Source of the DNA: Methanobacteriota archaeon
Lineage (GTDB): Archaea; Thermoplasmatota; Poseidoniia; Poseidoniales; Poseidoniaceae
Assembly: GCA_018650165.1 (NCBI GenBank)
Contig: JABIGM010000053.1
Coordinates: 1 to 36,956 of the forward strand
Direction of reading: 5' to 3'
Length of the DNA stretch: 36,956 nt
Below, piece after piece: positions 1-9,653 of this stretch (position 1 is the stretch's first letter; each line of letters begins with the position of its first letter). Below the pieces are notes generated by a model. That model worked only from the letters and a program-made list of their open reading frames with translations, did not search any database and was not told the DNA's origin. Made by a program: the position numbers and the translations under genes.

Positions 1-3000
1 GAAGAAAACCATCGTGTTGAATTGACTCCTGATGACTGTACAATGGTACAAGTTTGGCGAGATAATGATTGCATTGATTTGACACCTGTCCGAAATTTAA
101 CTTATTCTTCGAACAAAATAATGTGGGGTATTGGTCAACAGAACGAATACATCCCTTCATTTTCAGGAGATGCACCGGATTCTTGGACAATTTCATCAGA
201 TTTACCAATGGGAATTCACCTTTCCCAACTAGGAGTAATTAGCGGAACTCCTGTTGAATATGATACAACGCAAAACAATTATTCCATTACAGCATCAAAT
301 GCGATCGGTTTTTCGATATTTGAATTTGAACTTATACTCACAGACATAATTCCCAGTGAATTGACCTATTCGGATTCACCATATATTTTCACATATGGCG
401 AGGTCCTCTTCAATGAAGTACCAGTTGTTCTTGGAGGAGAGATTAATTCATTCTCATCCTATCCCGAATTACCCGAAGGAATGTCTCTTTCTACAGAAGG
501 TACCGTTTCAGGACAAGCCCTAGAACTTGGTATGAGTAATCACACAATTTTTGCAAATAATAGTGGAGGCTCCTCAACCACAGAGATTACGATTCTAGTA
601 GTAGACCATCCCGTTTCCAATCTTGGTTACACATACTCGCCACTCAATTGCTTTGTCAATGAAACTATGTTTACTCTTCAACCTAGTATGAGCGGAGGAC
701 AAATTACGGAATGGGGTATTGGTGAATTGCCCCTTGGTCTAGTTTTTACAGATGGTGAAATCAACGGAATACCCCAAGCAATTGGCACTTATACATTTCA
801 AATATTTGCTAATAATTCAGGCGGAACAACTTCAACAGTTGTGCAGATTAATGTGGTAGATAGACCCGTTTCTGAAATCGACTATGGGGGCGATTTAGAC
901 CTAGTTTGGAATGTTCCTTATGATATTTCACCGTCCTTATCCGGAGGTGTAGTTGTGGAATGGGGCATTAACCCAGAACTACCAATTGGCTTGTTTTTTG
1001 ATGAAGGGAGAATTTATGGAAACGCCTCAGAACTGTATACAAAAACAGTTCATACAGTTTGGGCAAATAACACCGGAGGCTCATTTTTCATTACACTGAA
1101 TCTCTCGGTTAGCGACATGACTCCCGGAAATATTTCATGGCAAAAACCAGTGATTGCTATCGCATCAAATCAGACTTCGCATCTAGAAGTAATAAACGAA
1201 GGTCCTATGATTGAAACCTGGGAAATTGAACCAGAACTACCCATCGGACTGGTATTAGATGAAGGAAATATTACTGGTACTCCGTTGAGTAGGATGAATT
1301 GGACTATTTTTACAATTTGGGCAAATAATACAGGGGGCTCCTTCCAAACTAATCTAAAATTAGCTGTACATGATCTCGATGCGGATTCAAGCGATTTGAG
1401 TGCAGGGGTTGGCGTACTTGATTATGGTTCATCATGGCCGAGTATGATTGTACCTCATGGAGAATGGTCATTCCCGATAGGCATGGATTGGGCTGGACGG
1501 CCACTGATAACAGCATCACACGCAGGCCAAGGAAGAATGGTTGGTTTTGGCCATGAATCACTTGTTTCTCGTAGTACTGGTAATGAGTCTGTAATGTCAA
1601 TGAATGCGGTAAATTGGGTGTGCCATGGGTCTTCAATTGGGGTGGTATCATCATACAACAATTTCGAGGATGAACTGGTTGCAGCAGGTTACTCAGTAAC
1701 CACTTCAATCGATATTACTTCACTTGGAAATTATGATTGTATATTAGCTCAATTTTGGAATTCATATGGCGATATAGGAAACGATGCAATTGAATCATTT
1801 TTGATTTCAGGCGGAGGGGTTGTAATGGGTGGCCATGCTTGGTATTGGTCATATTCAAATATCGATGTTGCCAATAATTACCCCGGTAATCACTTTGCAA
1901 AAACCAGTGGAATGTTTGTTTCATCACAGAACATAGGAACTGGGGCAGACCTAACTATTCCTCTGAGTGACCTACACCGACCTGCAAGAGCCCTCCAAGC
2001 GGTAGAAGAGCATATTCTAACAGGACCTTTACTAAATACTGAAGGTAAAGAATACGCAGGAGGATGCATCAAAACAATCGTTGCAAATATCCCATTGGAT
2101 TGGCCCGGTTTCTGGCCAGATATTCGTCAATTAGTCAATACCACTGGCTGGATAGAGATTTCACCATCTTATACCTTTGACCTTGGCGCAGATGGAATCG
2201 ATGACATGTTCCTCTCAATTCAAGAAAGCCTCATGCTACAGTTGCCGCCTACTGAATTAGGCATTCATCCGAGTGCCAAAGATTTCCCCGGGGCAGTTCC
2301 AACTAACGCTTCAAGAATAACGCGCACAGTATCTGTTGACGGAAATTACAGTGGCCTCCCCTCCAATTTTGGTTATTCAGGTGCTAGAAGTGATGGTCGT
2401 TTTAGTACAGGTTTGTATGCAGGTCCCGGTGAACTGGTAAATATTACAATTCCAACGTCTATTGTTGCTACTGGAGTAAATATTCTGATAGGCGCACATA
2501 GCGATTCATTATGGAACAAGGATGTCATCAGTAGACATCCACAGATTGTTCGAGCTTACCAAGCAGATAACTCTACTTTCCAAGTCGCAAATTCCTTTGG
2601 TGGCCCAATATATGTTCGTGTGCCAGCGGGCAGTAACCTTGGTGATTTCAATGTCACAATCGAAGGAGGAATCCCATCCCCACTCTATGTTCACAATCAA
2701 ACAACAATGGCAGAATGGAATAATACACAACGAAACTACCCCGGACCATGGGCAGAATTAGTGTCAGGTGCATTCATCTTGACTGTTCCAAGTAACGAGA
2801 TTCGAAGTCTAAACAATACTGATGTATTGATGGATTGGTGGGAGACTGCTCTTCAGATGGAACATGACCTTTCTGGAATGTCTGATTGGCCAAGAATCGA
2901 GCGTGCCGTTTTCGATGTTCAGATTAGTGCGGGGTGGATGCATTCTGGATATCCATTCATGGCCCATCTTGCTAGTGTTCAAAATGTAGTCGATTTCGAC

Positions 3001-3813
3001 CACATGAGCACAAGTGGTGATTGGGGTATGTTCCATGAATTAGGCCACAACCACCAGTGGATGCCATCAACTCTCCCAGGTACTACCGAAGCGACTTGTA
3101 ATCTATACAGTGTTAGATTAATGGAAGACTTAGTGGGGGTAGATCTTGGTCAAGGCCATTCTGCTTTACAAAATAGTTCAAGAGAAACTCGCCGTGATAA
3201 TTACTTCAACGGAGGCTCGCAGATTTCACAATGGAGTGTTTGGACTGCCCTCGAAACATATCTGCAAGTGAAGGAAGAGTTCGGCTGGGAGCCAATTACG
3301 TTTGCACTTTCTGAGTATTATTCTATGAGCAATCCTCCAAGTGGCGATAGTGCCGAATTCAATGAATGGACAATTAGAATCTCAAACGCAACCGGTTACA
3401 ATCTCGCCCCATTCCATGAAGCATGGGGCTTCCCATTGGCTCCTGAAACCCATGCAGCATTAGACCACTTGCCTGTTTGGACAACGGATCCACAAAGAAA
3501 TGGAATCTATGAGTACAATTCTATTATACAAAATCAAACAGAGTCAAACGTTTCTTCAGGCACAGCTGATTTAGAATGGAGTATCTATGATAATGGCACT
3601 AATTCTAACATCACAATATGTTGGGGTTTAACAGATGGCGGGCAGATGAAATCTGCTTGGGCTAACTGTGGATTAAAGGGAACCAGTATTGTTGGAGATA
3701 TGCAGCATTCTGTAAGCAGTCTGACCTCAGGGCTTACTTATCATTGGAGAATAATGAGTGAGAATTCGAATGGAGAAACATGGTTTAGTGACCACACCTT
3801 CATCGCTAGTTGA
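1..3813 (+). CDS. Secreted M60-like (enhancin/TCAF-type) zinc metallopeptidase with five Ig-like repeats, 5' partial
   Basis: The frame is open back to base 1, so the N-terminus, including any signal peptide, is missing; the TTG at 22 is only an internal Leu codon. Bases about 82-1380 encode five tandem repeats of about 85 residues with the He_PIG pattern (ELPxGL...G.I.G.P...ANNxGG). Bases about 1420-2140 resemble the glutamine-amidotransferase-like fold that precedes M60 domains in TCAF-type proteins. The peptidase core carries HELGH at 3034-3048 and a downstream Glu at 3088, matching the M60 zinc motif HExxHx(8-28)E with 13 intervening residues. The last ~90 residues look like a fibronectin-III domain. 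There is no C-terminal membrane helix, so it is probably released or held by its repeats. The M60 family cleaves glycoproteins such as mucins; the substrate here is unknown. Family assignment is firm, the amidotransferase-like call is tentative. Confidence 0.82.
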   Translation, partial: EENHRVELTPDDCTMVQVWRDNDCIDLTPVRNLTYSSNKIMWGIGQQNEYIPSFSGDAPDSWTISSDLPMGIHLSQLGVISGTPVEYDTTQNNYSITASNAIGFSIFEFELILTDIIPSELTYSDSPYIFTYGEVLFNEVPVVLGGEINSFSSYPELPEGMSLSTEGTVSGQALELGMSNHTIFANNSGGSSTTEITILVVDHPVSNLGYTYSPLNCFVNETMFTLQPSMSGGQITEWGIGELPLGLVFTDGEINGIPQAIGTYTFQIFANNSGGTTSTVVQINVVDRPVSEIDYGGDLDLVWNVPYDISPSLSGGVVVEWGINPELPIGLFFDEGRIYGNASELYTKTVHTVWANNTGGSFFITLNLSVSDMTPGNISWQKPVIAIASNQTSHLEVINEGPMIETWEIEPELPIGLVLDEGNITGTPLSRMNWTIFTIWANNTGGSFQTNLKLAVHDLDADSSDLSAGVGVLDYGSSWPSMIVPHGEWSFPIGMDWAGRPLITASHAGQGRMVGFGHESLVSRSTGNESVMSMNAVNWVCHGSSIGVVSSYNNFEDELVAAGYSVTTSIDITSLGNYDCILAQFWNSYGDIGNDAIESFLISGGGVVMGGHAWYWSYSNIDVANNYPGNHFAKTSGMFVSSQNIGTGADLTIPLSDLHRPARALQAVEEHILTGPLLNTEGKEYAGGCIKTIVANIPLDWPGFWPDIRQLVNTTGWIEISPSYTFDLGADGIDDMFLSIQESLMLQLPPTELGIHPSAKDFPGAVPTNASRITRTVSVDGNYSGLPSNFGYSGARSDGRFSTGLYAGPGELVNITIPTSIVATGVNILIGAHSDSLWNKDVISRHPQIVRAYQADNSTFQVANSFGGPIYVRVPAGSNLGDFNVTIEGGIPSPLYVHNQTTMAEWNNTQRNYPGPWAELVSGAFILTVPSNEIRSLNNTDVLMDWWETALQMEHDLSGMSDWPRIERAVFDVQISAGWMHSGYPFMAHLASVQNVVDFDHMSTSGDWGMFHELGHNHQWMPSTLPGTTEATCNLYSVRLMEDLVGVDLGQGHSALQNSSRETRRDNYFNGGSQISQWSVWTALETYLQVKEEFGWEPITFALSEYYSMSNPPSGDSAEFNEWTIRISNATGYNLAPFHEAWGFPLAPETHAALDHLPVWTTDPQRNGIYEYNSIIQNQTESNVSSGTADLEWSIYDNGTNSNITICWGLTDGGQMKSAWANCGLKGTSIVGDMQHSVSSLTSGLTYHWRIMSENSNGETWFSDHTFIAS

Positions 3814-3814
3814 A

Positions 3815-4789
3815 TTAGGATATTTCGATATCCAAAACCACATGGCGAATATGTGGGCAATACCATTTGACCTTTTCCAAGTGAGTCGCTGTTGCTGCTT
3901 TTCCACTAACTGTTGTGAACCATTCAGTTGTTTTCTTCACCCAATCTTCTATTTCGTTTTCATGTACATTCATGTGAACATGAATCATTCCACCGCTTGG
4001 CTTCAAACAATTTATTGCAAGACCCCAAGTTTTCATCGATGAGGGGATTAATCCAAGAATTACTCGATCAGCAATACCTCTAAGTTTGTTCATAGAGATT
4101 CGATTATCGCCTTGATGAATTGTACATTTTTCTGTAACATTGTTTTTTGCTAATCCCTTTTCTAAAGCGGATATACTATCAGGATTAATTTCACAAGCAT
4201 GCACATGCTTTGCACCACCAGTTACAAGAAATGGAAGAGTGTAATATCCAATGCCACAATATGCATCAACAATTGTTTCTTTTGACGAATTAATTTGCCC
4301 CATCCTTCTGCGTTCTGTGACATTTCCCGAAGAAAACATGACTGCAGTTGCATCAAATTCGTATTCTACGAAATTCTCTTTATGACTTACCCAGCCATCA
4401 CTACCTAAGATTAATTTCATCTGAGATTGCCTTTTGATTCCAGGGTCAATCTCCGCTTGTATTGCTAATCTTTTGGCACCTAGTGCATCTGCAATTTCAT
4501 GTAAAGGCCAATCTGTTGTATCTGTACCTTCTTGGAAGATTACCAAATCTCCTAATTTTTCCCATTTTTTTGGTGGATTCACAATAATTTCATTCAACAA
4601 TGAATGAGGATTATGTTTCTCAACTGGTTGGAACTCAAGTTTTAGTTCACCTTCAGTTATTGGAATCGCAATCATTTCACCATACGGCATCGGCTGTAAA
4701 TCAGTATTTAACAAGCCGATTTTTTTCAGGCGTTCATAATCATCTGTAGCCCCAATCCGCGTACATAGGAATGCAAACGATGTGGGCAT
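3815..4789 (-). CDS. taw2: tRNA wybutosine-synthesis protein Taw2/TYW2 (aminocarboxypropyltransferase)
   Basis: This 324-residue class I SAM-fold enzyme has motif I DAYCGIGYYT at residues 174-183 and CEINP at 199-203. Where Trm5 methyltransferases have an NLP motif, it has LGLIPSS (245-251) followed by GGMIHVHMN (266-274), the TYW2 signature. TYW2 transfers the 3-amino-3-carboxypropyl group of SAM to C7 of the tricyclic base at position 37 of tRNA-Phe, so it is a transferase, not a methylase. The frame extends upstream to 4942, but the extra residues are Cys/Leu-rich and overlap the divergent gene, so the ATG at 4789 is preferred. It ends one base after the peptidase gene stop (convergent). 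No Trm5 or TYW1 gene lies in the window. Trm5 is the main alternative. Confidence 0.85.
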   Translation of the reverse strand: MPTSFAFLCTRIGATDDYERLKKIGLLNTDLQPMPYGEMIAIPITEGELKLEFQPVEKHNPHSLLNEIIVNPPKKWEKLGDLVIFQEGTDTTDWPLHEIADALGAKRLAIQAEIDPGIKRQSQMKLILGSDGWVSHKENFVEYEFDATAVMFSSGNVTERRRMGQINSSKETIVDAYCGIGYYTLPFLVTGGAKHVHACEINPDSISALEKGLAKNNVTEKCTIHQGDNRISMNKLRGIADRVILGLIPSSMKTWGLAINCLKPSGGMIHVHMNVHENEIEDWVKKTTEWFTTVSGKAATATHLEKVKWYCPHIRHVVLDIEIS

Positions 4790-4848
4790 AATTGACCGTA
4801 TGTAGGCAAAGCATGTTAAATGTCCCAGCAAACACAATAGATGATAGC

Positions 4849-7845
4849 ATGAAGTCTCGACTAGCATTATTCCTCTCTTTGCTATTTGCAATATCTGTTT
4901 TAACGCCTTTAGCAAGTGCTTCAGGAATGCAGGGATGCACAATCAACGGGGGGACATGCGATACTTGGGATAAATCCGATGATGGAACCGAAAACTCCCA
5001 GGATTGGATTGAGGGAGTGTACGAATTCGATTTGGTAGATACTTCTACAATAAATATGGAAATGTCTTGGGCTTTGTATGAATTTAATCGTTCAACTATC
5101 GGCTTGGATGGTGCTGCAATGAATGCTGCTCTGGCTGCAGAGGGAATGAGTGCACAAGATGGCGCCCCTGCTGATTTGATTCGCAACTATTTCGACCAAA
5201 CAACTGCAGGGCCAGGGACTCCAACAGTTCAAGAAAAACTCGCACTAGAAGTTAATGATACGATTGAAGAACTGCTTTCAAGTGGGTTTGGGACAGTAAA
5301 TTCAATTTCAACGAACTATGTAAATTCGATTTCTAACTCTGGTGTAATTACCACTTGTAGTGATGACCCAGACAGCGATACTGCCGCTGAAGTAGGTCTT
5401 TCAGACAACGTATTCGACCCTCCAATTTGCTTTTCTGTTACAGCCAGTGTTTCCCTTGCAACATCCACTTTTAATCTTGGAACAGTTGACCCTCTAACCT
5501 TGGAGCGAGTCTATCGCGGAATGCTAGTAATGGGTTCAGACATTACCTCAGAGTTTGATTTGTTTAGCGAACCAGGACACTCTTCAGTTTTCGTGATAAA
5601 CCCTCCCGATTTTGCAACGGTGAAGAATGTGGATTCTTCAGGAGTACAAATTATTCGCACAGGCACTCCATCGTATATGGCTGCTCAATGGACGATTGAT
5701 AACCGTGATTCACAGATAGGAGGGGAAAGAATCTCACAACCTGTAAACGTAGAAATTGGTCACCGTAATTCTACCCAAACCAGCAGTGTAGAAATTACGC
5801 CTCAAGATACTGGAATTACTTTGAATGTAAAACTAGACCTCTCCGACGAAAACTCGGCTTGGATTGATATTGTTGCGGGAATCAACCATATCGATCAATC
5901 AACTATGGATGAGTGGGGTATTTCGCTTGTTGATGTCACTCAAAATGCCAAAGTACCATGGGTTACTTCAGACGGAATTAGATTGGCTTATCAAAATGAT
6001 TTGGTCGACTTAGATGATTTTACTAATAATTTTCCAATGGATACAGTAGGAGATTCTATTGAAGATGCAGTGCCTGGCGTTGGGAATATTGAGATTAATT
6101 CACCTACTTGGGTATCTCAATCAATAGCAGTTGGGATACCTGAACCGGGAGGGGGGCTGAATTATACTCACAATTCCTGTCCGGAAAATCTTCCACCAGG
6201 TACAGATGTGAATTATTGCATTGAAGGTGCCAATGCAATGGATGGAAGCCACCCGATTTATTTGAGAGCGTCATCGGGAACTTTTGAACTACATCTTCTC
6301 GATTTAGTTAAGCAAGAAGTAGATGACCCAACCGGTATTTTAGATGTTGTAGAAGAAAATGATTTACGTAAATTATTAGGTGCAGGTCTCACAATTGAAA
6401 CCGAATTTGGCCAAGATTTACTTCAAAATATGATACCTGCGAACCTCCCTCCTGCTGAATTAACTCTTGAACTGATAATGCCAATGTGGATGCAAGCAGC
6501 AACTGGAGAATCTTCCATTATACTGGTTGAGAGAAGTAACGGCCCCGATGAGACTTCCATTTCAATGGCGGACCCTGGTGCCTACAATCCAGGTCATGCA
6601 ATTCTTGATTCAGATGGAAAAGAAATATGTTCAGCAGATGAAGCAGATTGGTCTTGTATTAACCTAGATGTAGATTTGGATGTTAGTGAATTAGAATTCA
6701 ATGAATGGGGTCCGAGTATAGAACTAACAGCTTCATTTTCTGCAACAATAGATGTTTACCGAATAAAAATTCCAGATGAGGTATTAGACAAAATGAATTC
6801 GGGAAATACTTCGGTTTCACTCGAAGTTATTCCTTCTGACCTCATACGGTTAGGATTTGATATTACTGACCGGCTTTCTGAACCAATTACAGATGATGTC
6901 GATACAGGTGGGAATGACAAAACACCTATTGAATTTACAACAGCAGGGTTTGAAAAATTTGTAAATAACCTCGGTAAAGATGTTACAAAAACCCTACATG
7001 AAAAATCAGCAGAACTTGGCGGAGAAGAAGAATTTACAGAAGTAGACTTATCGGGTATCCAAATAATTACTTCTTTAGAAAATCTGGGTGGTATTGGAAC
7101 CTCGATTGGTGATGAAACACCTATCTCTCTCAAATTGCGAATACCTGAATTTACATTCAAAGCCGGTGTTACCAATGGCTGGGGCGGAATTACTGATGGC
7201 AACCCTACACTTGGAGTGACTTCCGCTCTAAGTTCTCCCATTATTGAAATTGCAAATTCATTCAGCAATGCACTCACTAATATCGGATTGCAGTTCGTTC
7301 AAATGGGTGGTTCCGGTTTGGTAATAGATAATGATGATGAACCATTTAACTTCATCATTGAACCTAAAAATTTAGAATTGAATGAAGAAACAGAATCTGA
7401 ACTACGTGGTGAGATAACATTTGTTTTACCAGATGGAATTACATTAGAGAATTTCCAAACTGCAAATGGTTGGGAAGAAGTCGGAACTAATTCTGAGGGG
7501 AGACAAAAAATCACATTATCCCTTGAGTCATTTATTGCAGGGGACGAATTCACATTTAGCATACAGGTTTCATGGTGGTATATCTTTACTCAAATCTGGA
7601 TATATCCTACAATGTTCCTTTCTTTGATTGTATGGCGTGTTAGAGCTAGGCGGAAAAAGAAACGTCGTAAGAAACAAATTGCTGCGGCCGCCGATACCAA
7701 GATCATATCTTCTGGTAAGGGAGGCTTAACAGATTCTGATTTCGCATCTCTGAGTGATGGGAAAGATCCTACTTTCTCTAGTGGTGATGATTTCGATTTG
7801 TATGGCGATGATTTCGACTACAAGGATGAAGAAACTTGGAACTAA
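4849..7845 (+). CDS. Large signal-peptide, single-pass surface protein of unknown function
   Basis: The protein is about 998 residues from the ATG at 4849, chosen because it places a clean signal peptide (MKSR, hydrophobic core, Ala-Ser-Ala) at the N-terminus; in-frame starts at 4792 and 4813 would put polar residues ahead of it. The body is acidic and rich in Ser, Thr and Asn, predicted beta-rich, with a few Cys. A single membrane segment at about residues 908-930 is followed by a very basic stop-transfer cluster (RARRKKKRRKK) and an acidic cytoplasmic tail rich in Asp, Phe and Tyr. This indicates a long ectodomain outside, a short tail inside. No domain was recognised. It is divergent from taw2 across 59 bases, and its stop overlaps the uvrC stop by three to four bases. 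Confidence 0.75.
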   Translation: MKSRLALFLSLLFAISVLTPLASASGMQGCTINGGTCDTWDKSDDGTENSQDWIEGVYEFDLVDTSTINMEMSWALYEFNRSTIGLDGAAMNAALAAEGMSAQDGAPADLIRNYFDQTTAGPGTPTVQEKLALEVNDTIEELLSSGFGTVNSISTNYVNSISNSGVITTCSDDPDSDTAAEVGLSDNVFDPPICFSVTASVSLATSTFNLGTVDPLTLERVYRGMLVMGSDITSEFDLFSEPGHSSVFVINPPDFATVKNVDSSGVQIIRTGTPSYMAAQWTIDNRDSQIGGERISQPVNVEIGHRNSTQTSSVEITPQDTGITLNVKLDLSDENSAWIDIVAGINHIDQSTMDEWGISLVDVTQNAKVPWVTSDGIRLAYQNDLVDLDDFTNNFPMDTVGDSIEDAVPGVGNIEINSPTWVSQSIAVGIPEPGGGLNYTHNSCPENLPPGTDVNYCIEGANAMDGSHPIYLRASSGTFELHLLDLVKQEVDDPTGILDVVEENDLRKLLGAGLTIETEFGQDLLQNMIPANLPPAELTLELIMPMWMQAATGESSIILVERSNGPDETSISMADPGAYNPGHAILDSDGKEICSADEADWSCINLDVDLDVSELEFNEWGPSIELTASFSATIDVYRIKIPDEVLDKMNSGNTSVSLEVIPSDLIRLGFDITDRLSEPITDDVDTGGNDKTPIEFTTAGFEKFVNNLGKDVTKTLHEKSAELGGEEEFTEVDLSGIQIITSLENLGGIGTSIGDETPISLKLRIPEFTFKAGVTNGWGGITDGNPTLGVTSALSSPIIEIANSFSNALTNIGLQFVQMGGSGLVIDNDDEPFNFIIEPKNLELNEETESELRGEITFVLPDGITLENFQTANGWEEVGTNSEGRQKITLSLESFIAGDEFTFSIQVSWWYIFTQIWIYPTMFLSLIVWRVRARRKKKRRKKQIAAAADTKIISSGKGGLTDSDFASLSDGKDPTFSSGDDFDLYGDDFDYKDEETWN

Positions 7846-9590
7846 TGAAGAGAATCATAAATTCTCTGAGCTAAAGATGGACCAATTCCTGGGACCGTTT
7901 TCAAGTCAGTAACGGTTGCATGAGTTATCCCTTGTCTTCCCCCAAAGTGGCGAAGTAGAGATTGCAATTTCTTTGCCCCAAGACCACTTACTGCTTCGAG
8001 AGGGTCCGAGAGGCGGGCTCTAGCCCTACTTTTACGATGAAATTTATTGACAAATCTATGCGCTTCATCCCTTGCATGTACCAAAACCCTTCCCCTGCGG
8101 TCAAGAACTAAGTCATCATGCCCTTCTCTATGAATCGTTTCCTCCCTCTTTGCAAGGCTTGCCAATTCCATTCTGTCTCTGACTCCATGTTTTTCTAACA
8201 AAGTTGCAATTATTGCTAGGTGAGTTTCTCCACCATCAATTAAGAGCAGATCTGGCCAATCTTCGACTCGTTTAATCCATCTCTCAACAACTTCACGCAT
8301 CATACGCAAATCATCCATTGCCGCCCCCTTTACCGTATATGTGCGGTATTCTTTCTTTGCTGGCCTTCCATTGCGCAGGCAGACGCTTGCGCCAACTCTT
8401 GAATCTCCGAGTAATTGAGCCATGTCAAAACAAACAATATGGTCTAGAGAATCCATGGAGAGTAGTGCAGCCCCCTCAGTAGCAGCACGCTGTTCAAGTG
8501 AACCAGTTGCTTTGTTGGCTAATCTTTCGATTTGAATTTCAGCGTTCTGCCTTGCGAGATTTGTCAAAGTAACCAAATCACCTCGAGATGGACTTCGGCA
8601 CTCGACCTTAGTCCCTCTGCGCTCACTTAGCCATTGAACAATAGTTTCGGTGAGAGGTATCGGTGTTAACAATAACCGCGGAGGCCTCCTGGTAGAATAG
8701 TGCTCTACGATAAATGTAGAAATAGAATCTCCTTCATCACCTCTGTGAATAAGAGGCCACGATTCTTGTCCCTTAATCACTTCATCATCAGCATGGATGA
8801 CTACAATTGCTGCTAGGTCACCTTTGACACCAATTCCAATTGCATCACAATCTCTGTATACAGTTGATGAAATTACTTGTTGACTAGTAACACTTCGAAC
8901 CGCTTTAATCATATCTCTAATCGATGCAGCCATTTCGTATTCTTGATTAGATGAGTACTCATCCATCTGCGTAGCCAGTTCTTCAATTAAATCACTTGCA
9001 TCTCCATCAAGAATACGTCTTACATTTTGGACTCTTTGCTTGTAATCTCCCGCTTCAATACAAGGCCCTGCACACAGTCCGATGTGCATTGCAAGACAAC
9101 CTTGGGGCAGTAATTCCTTACAATCTCTAATCCCAAAATGCCTTCGCAATAGTTGCACAACTTGTTTAGCAGCCCCTGCATTTGGAAATGGCCCCCATTT
9201 CCATGACTCTGGAGACGGATGACGTGTATACTGGATTCGGGGGAATTCTTCTTTTGTCAAAGCAAGATAAGGATATGATTTGTCATCCTTGAGCATTGAA
9301 TTGTATCTTGGCCGATGCTCCCTGATTAATTGCCTTTCAAGGATCAAGGCTTCTTGTGGTGAATTGGTAACAATACATTCGATGTCATCTGCTTTTTTTA
9401 CAAGTTCAGGAATCATTACCCGGTCTGGATTTATTGCAAAGTAAGAACGAATTCTCTGGGAGAGAACAGTGGCCTTCCCAACATATAATACTCTTCCATT
9501 CGAGGTGCGAAAGAGGTATACGCCCGGTTTTGCCGGCAGGTCAACCACCTCAGGATTTACCGGCATGTTACACTTGTAGTGTCGGTCCAT
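7842..9590 (-). CDS. uvrC: Excinuclease ABC subunit C (UvrC)
   Basis: UvrC makes both incisions flanking a lesion in bacterial-type nucleotide excision repair with UvrA and UvrB. Domains in order: GIY-YIG nuclease (PGVYLF, then LYVGK, with the later Glu and Asn conserved); four cysteines (residues 157, 165, 173, 177) spaced like the Fe-S cluster ligands of E. coli UvrC; a UVR helical hairpin at about 200-233; an RNase H-like nuclease with catalytic-type motifs VCFDM, LLIDGG and RDEAHR; and a C-terminal tandem helix-hairpin-helix (SGLGAKKLQSLL, VPGIGPSLA). Length of about 582 residues is normal. Start choice is uncertain: ATG at 9590 gives a typical lead before the nuclease, and ATG 9566 is also possible. 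Archaea with UvrABC are generally held to have acquired it from bacteria. uvrA and uvrB are not in the window. Confidence 0.95.
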   Translation of the reverse strand: MDRHYKCNMPVNPEVVDLPAKPGVYLFRTSNGRVLYVGKATVLSQRIRSYFAINPDRVMIPELVKKADDIECIVTNSPQEALILERQLIREHRPRYNSMLKDDKSYPYLALTKEEFPRIQYTRHPSPESWKWGPFPNAGAAKQVVQLLRRHFGIRDCKELLPQGCLAMHIGLCAGPCIEAGDYKQRVQNVRRILDGDASDLIEELATQMDEYSSNQEYEMAASIRDMIKAVRSVTSQQVISSTVYRDCDAIGIGVKGDLAAIVVIHADDEVIKGQESWPLIHRGDEGDSISTFIVEHYSTRRPPRLLLTPIPLTETIVQWLSERRGTKVECRSPSRGDLVTLTNLARQNAEIQIERLANKATGSLEQRAATEGAALLSMDSLDHIVCFDMAQLLGDSRVGASVCLRNGRPAKKEYRTYTVKGAAMDDLRMMREVVERWIKRVEDWPDLLLIDGGETHLAIIATLLEKHGVRDRMELASLAKREETIHREGHDDLVLDRRGRVLVHARDEAHRFVNKFHRKSRARARLSDPLEAVSGLGAKKLQSLLRHFGGRQGITHATVTDLKTVPGIGPSLAQRIYDSLH

Positions 9591-9653
9591 CAAGAATACA
9601 TCGCCACACGAGAAAGGGCAAGAAACATCATTGATGAGCGATAGCAAACTAAC

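Noticed and set aside
22-24. TTG as the start of the M60 peptidase gene
   Set aside because: The frame is open through base 1 and no signal peptide follows, so the gene is cut by the window edge.
4792-4942. N-terminal extension of taw2 on the minus strand
   Set aside because: It is Cys/Leu-rich, overlaps the divergent gene's signal-peptide codons, and the ATG at 4789 fits the family start.
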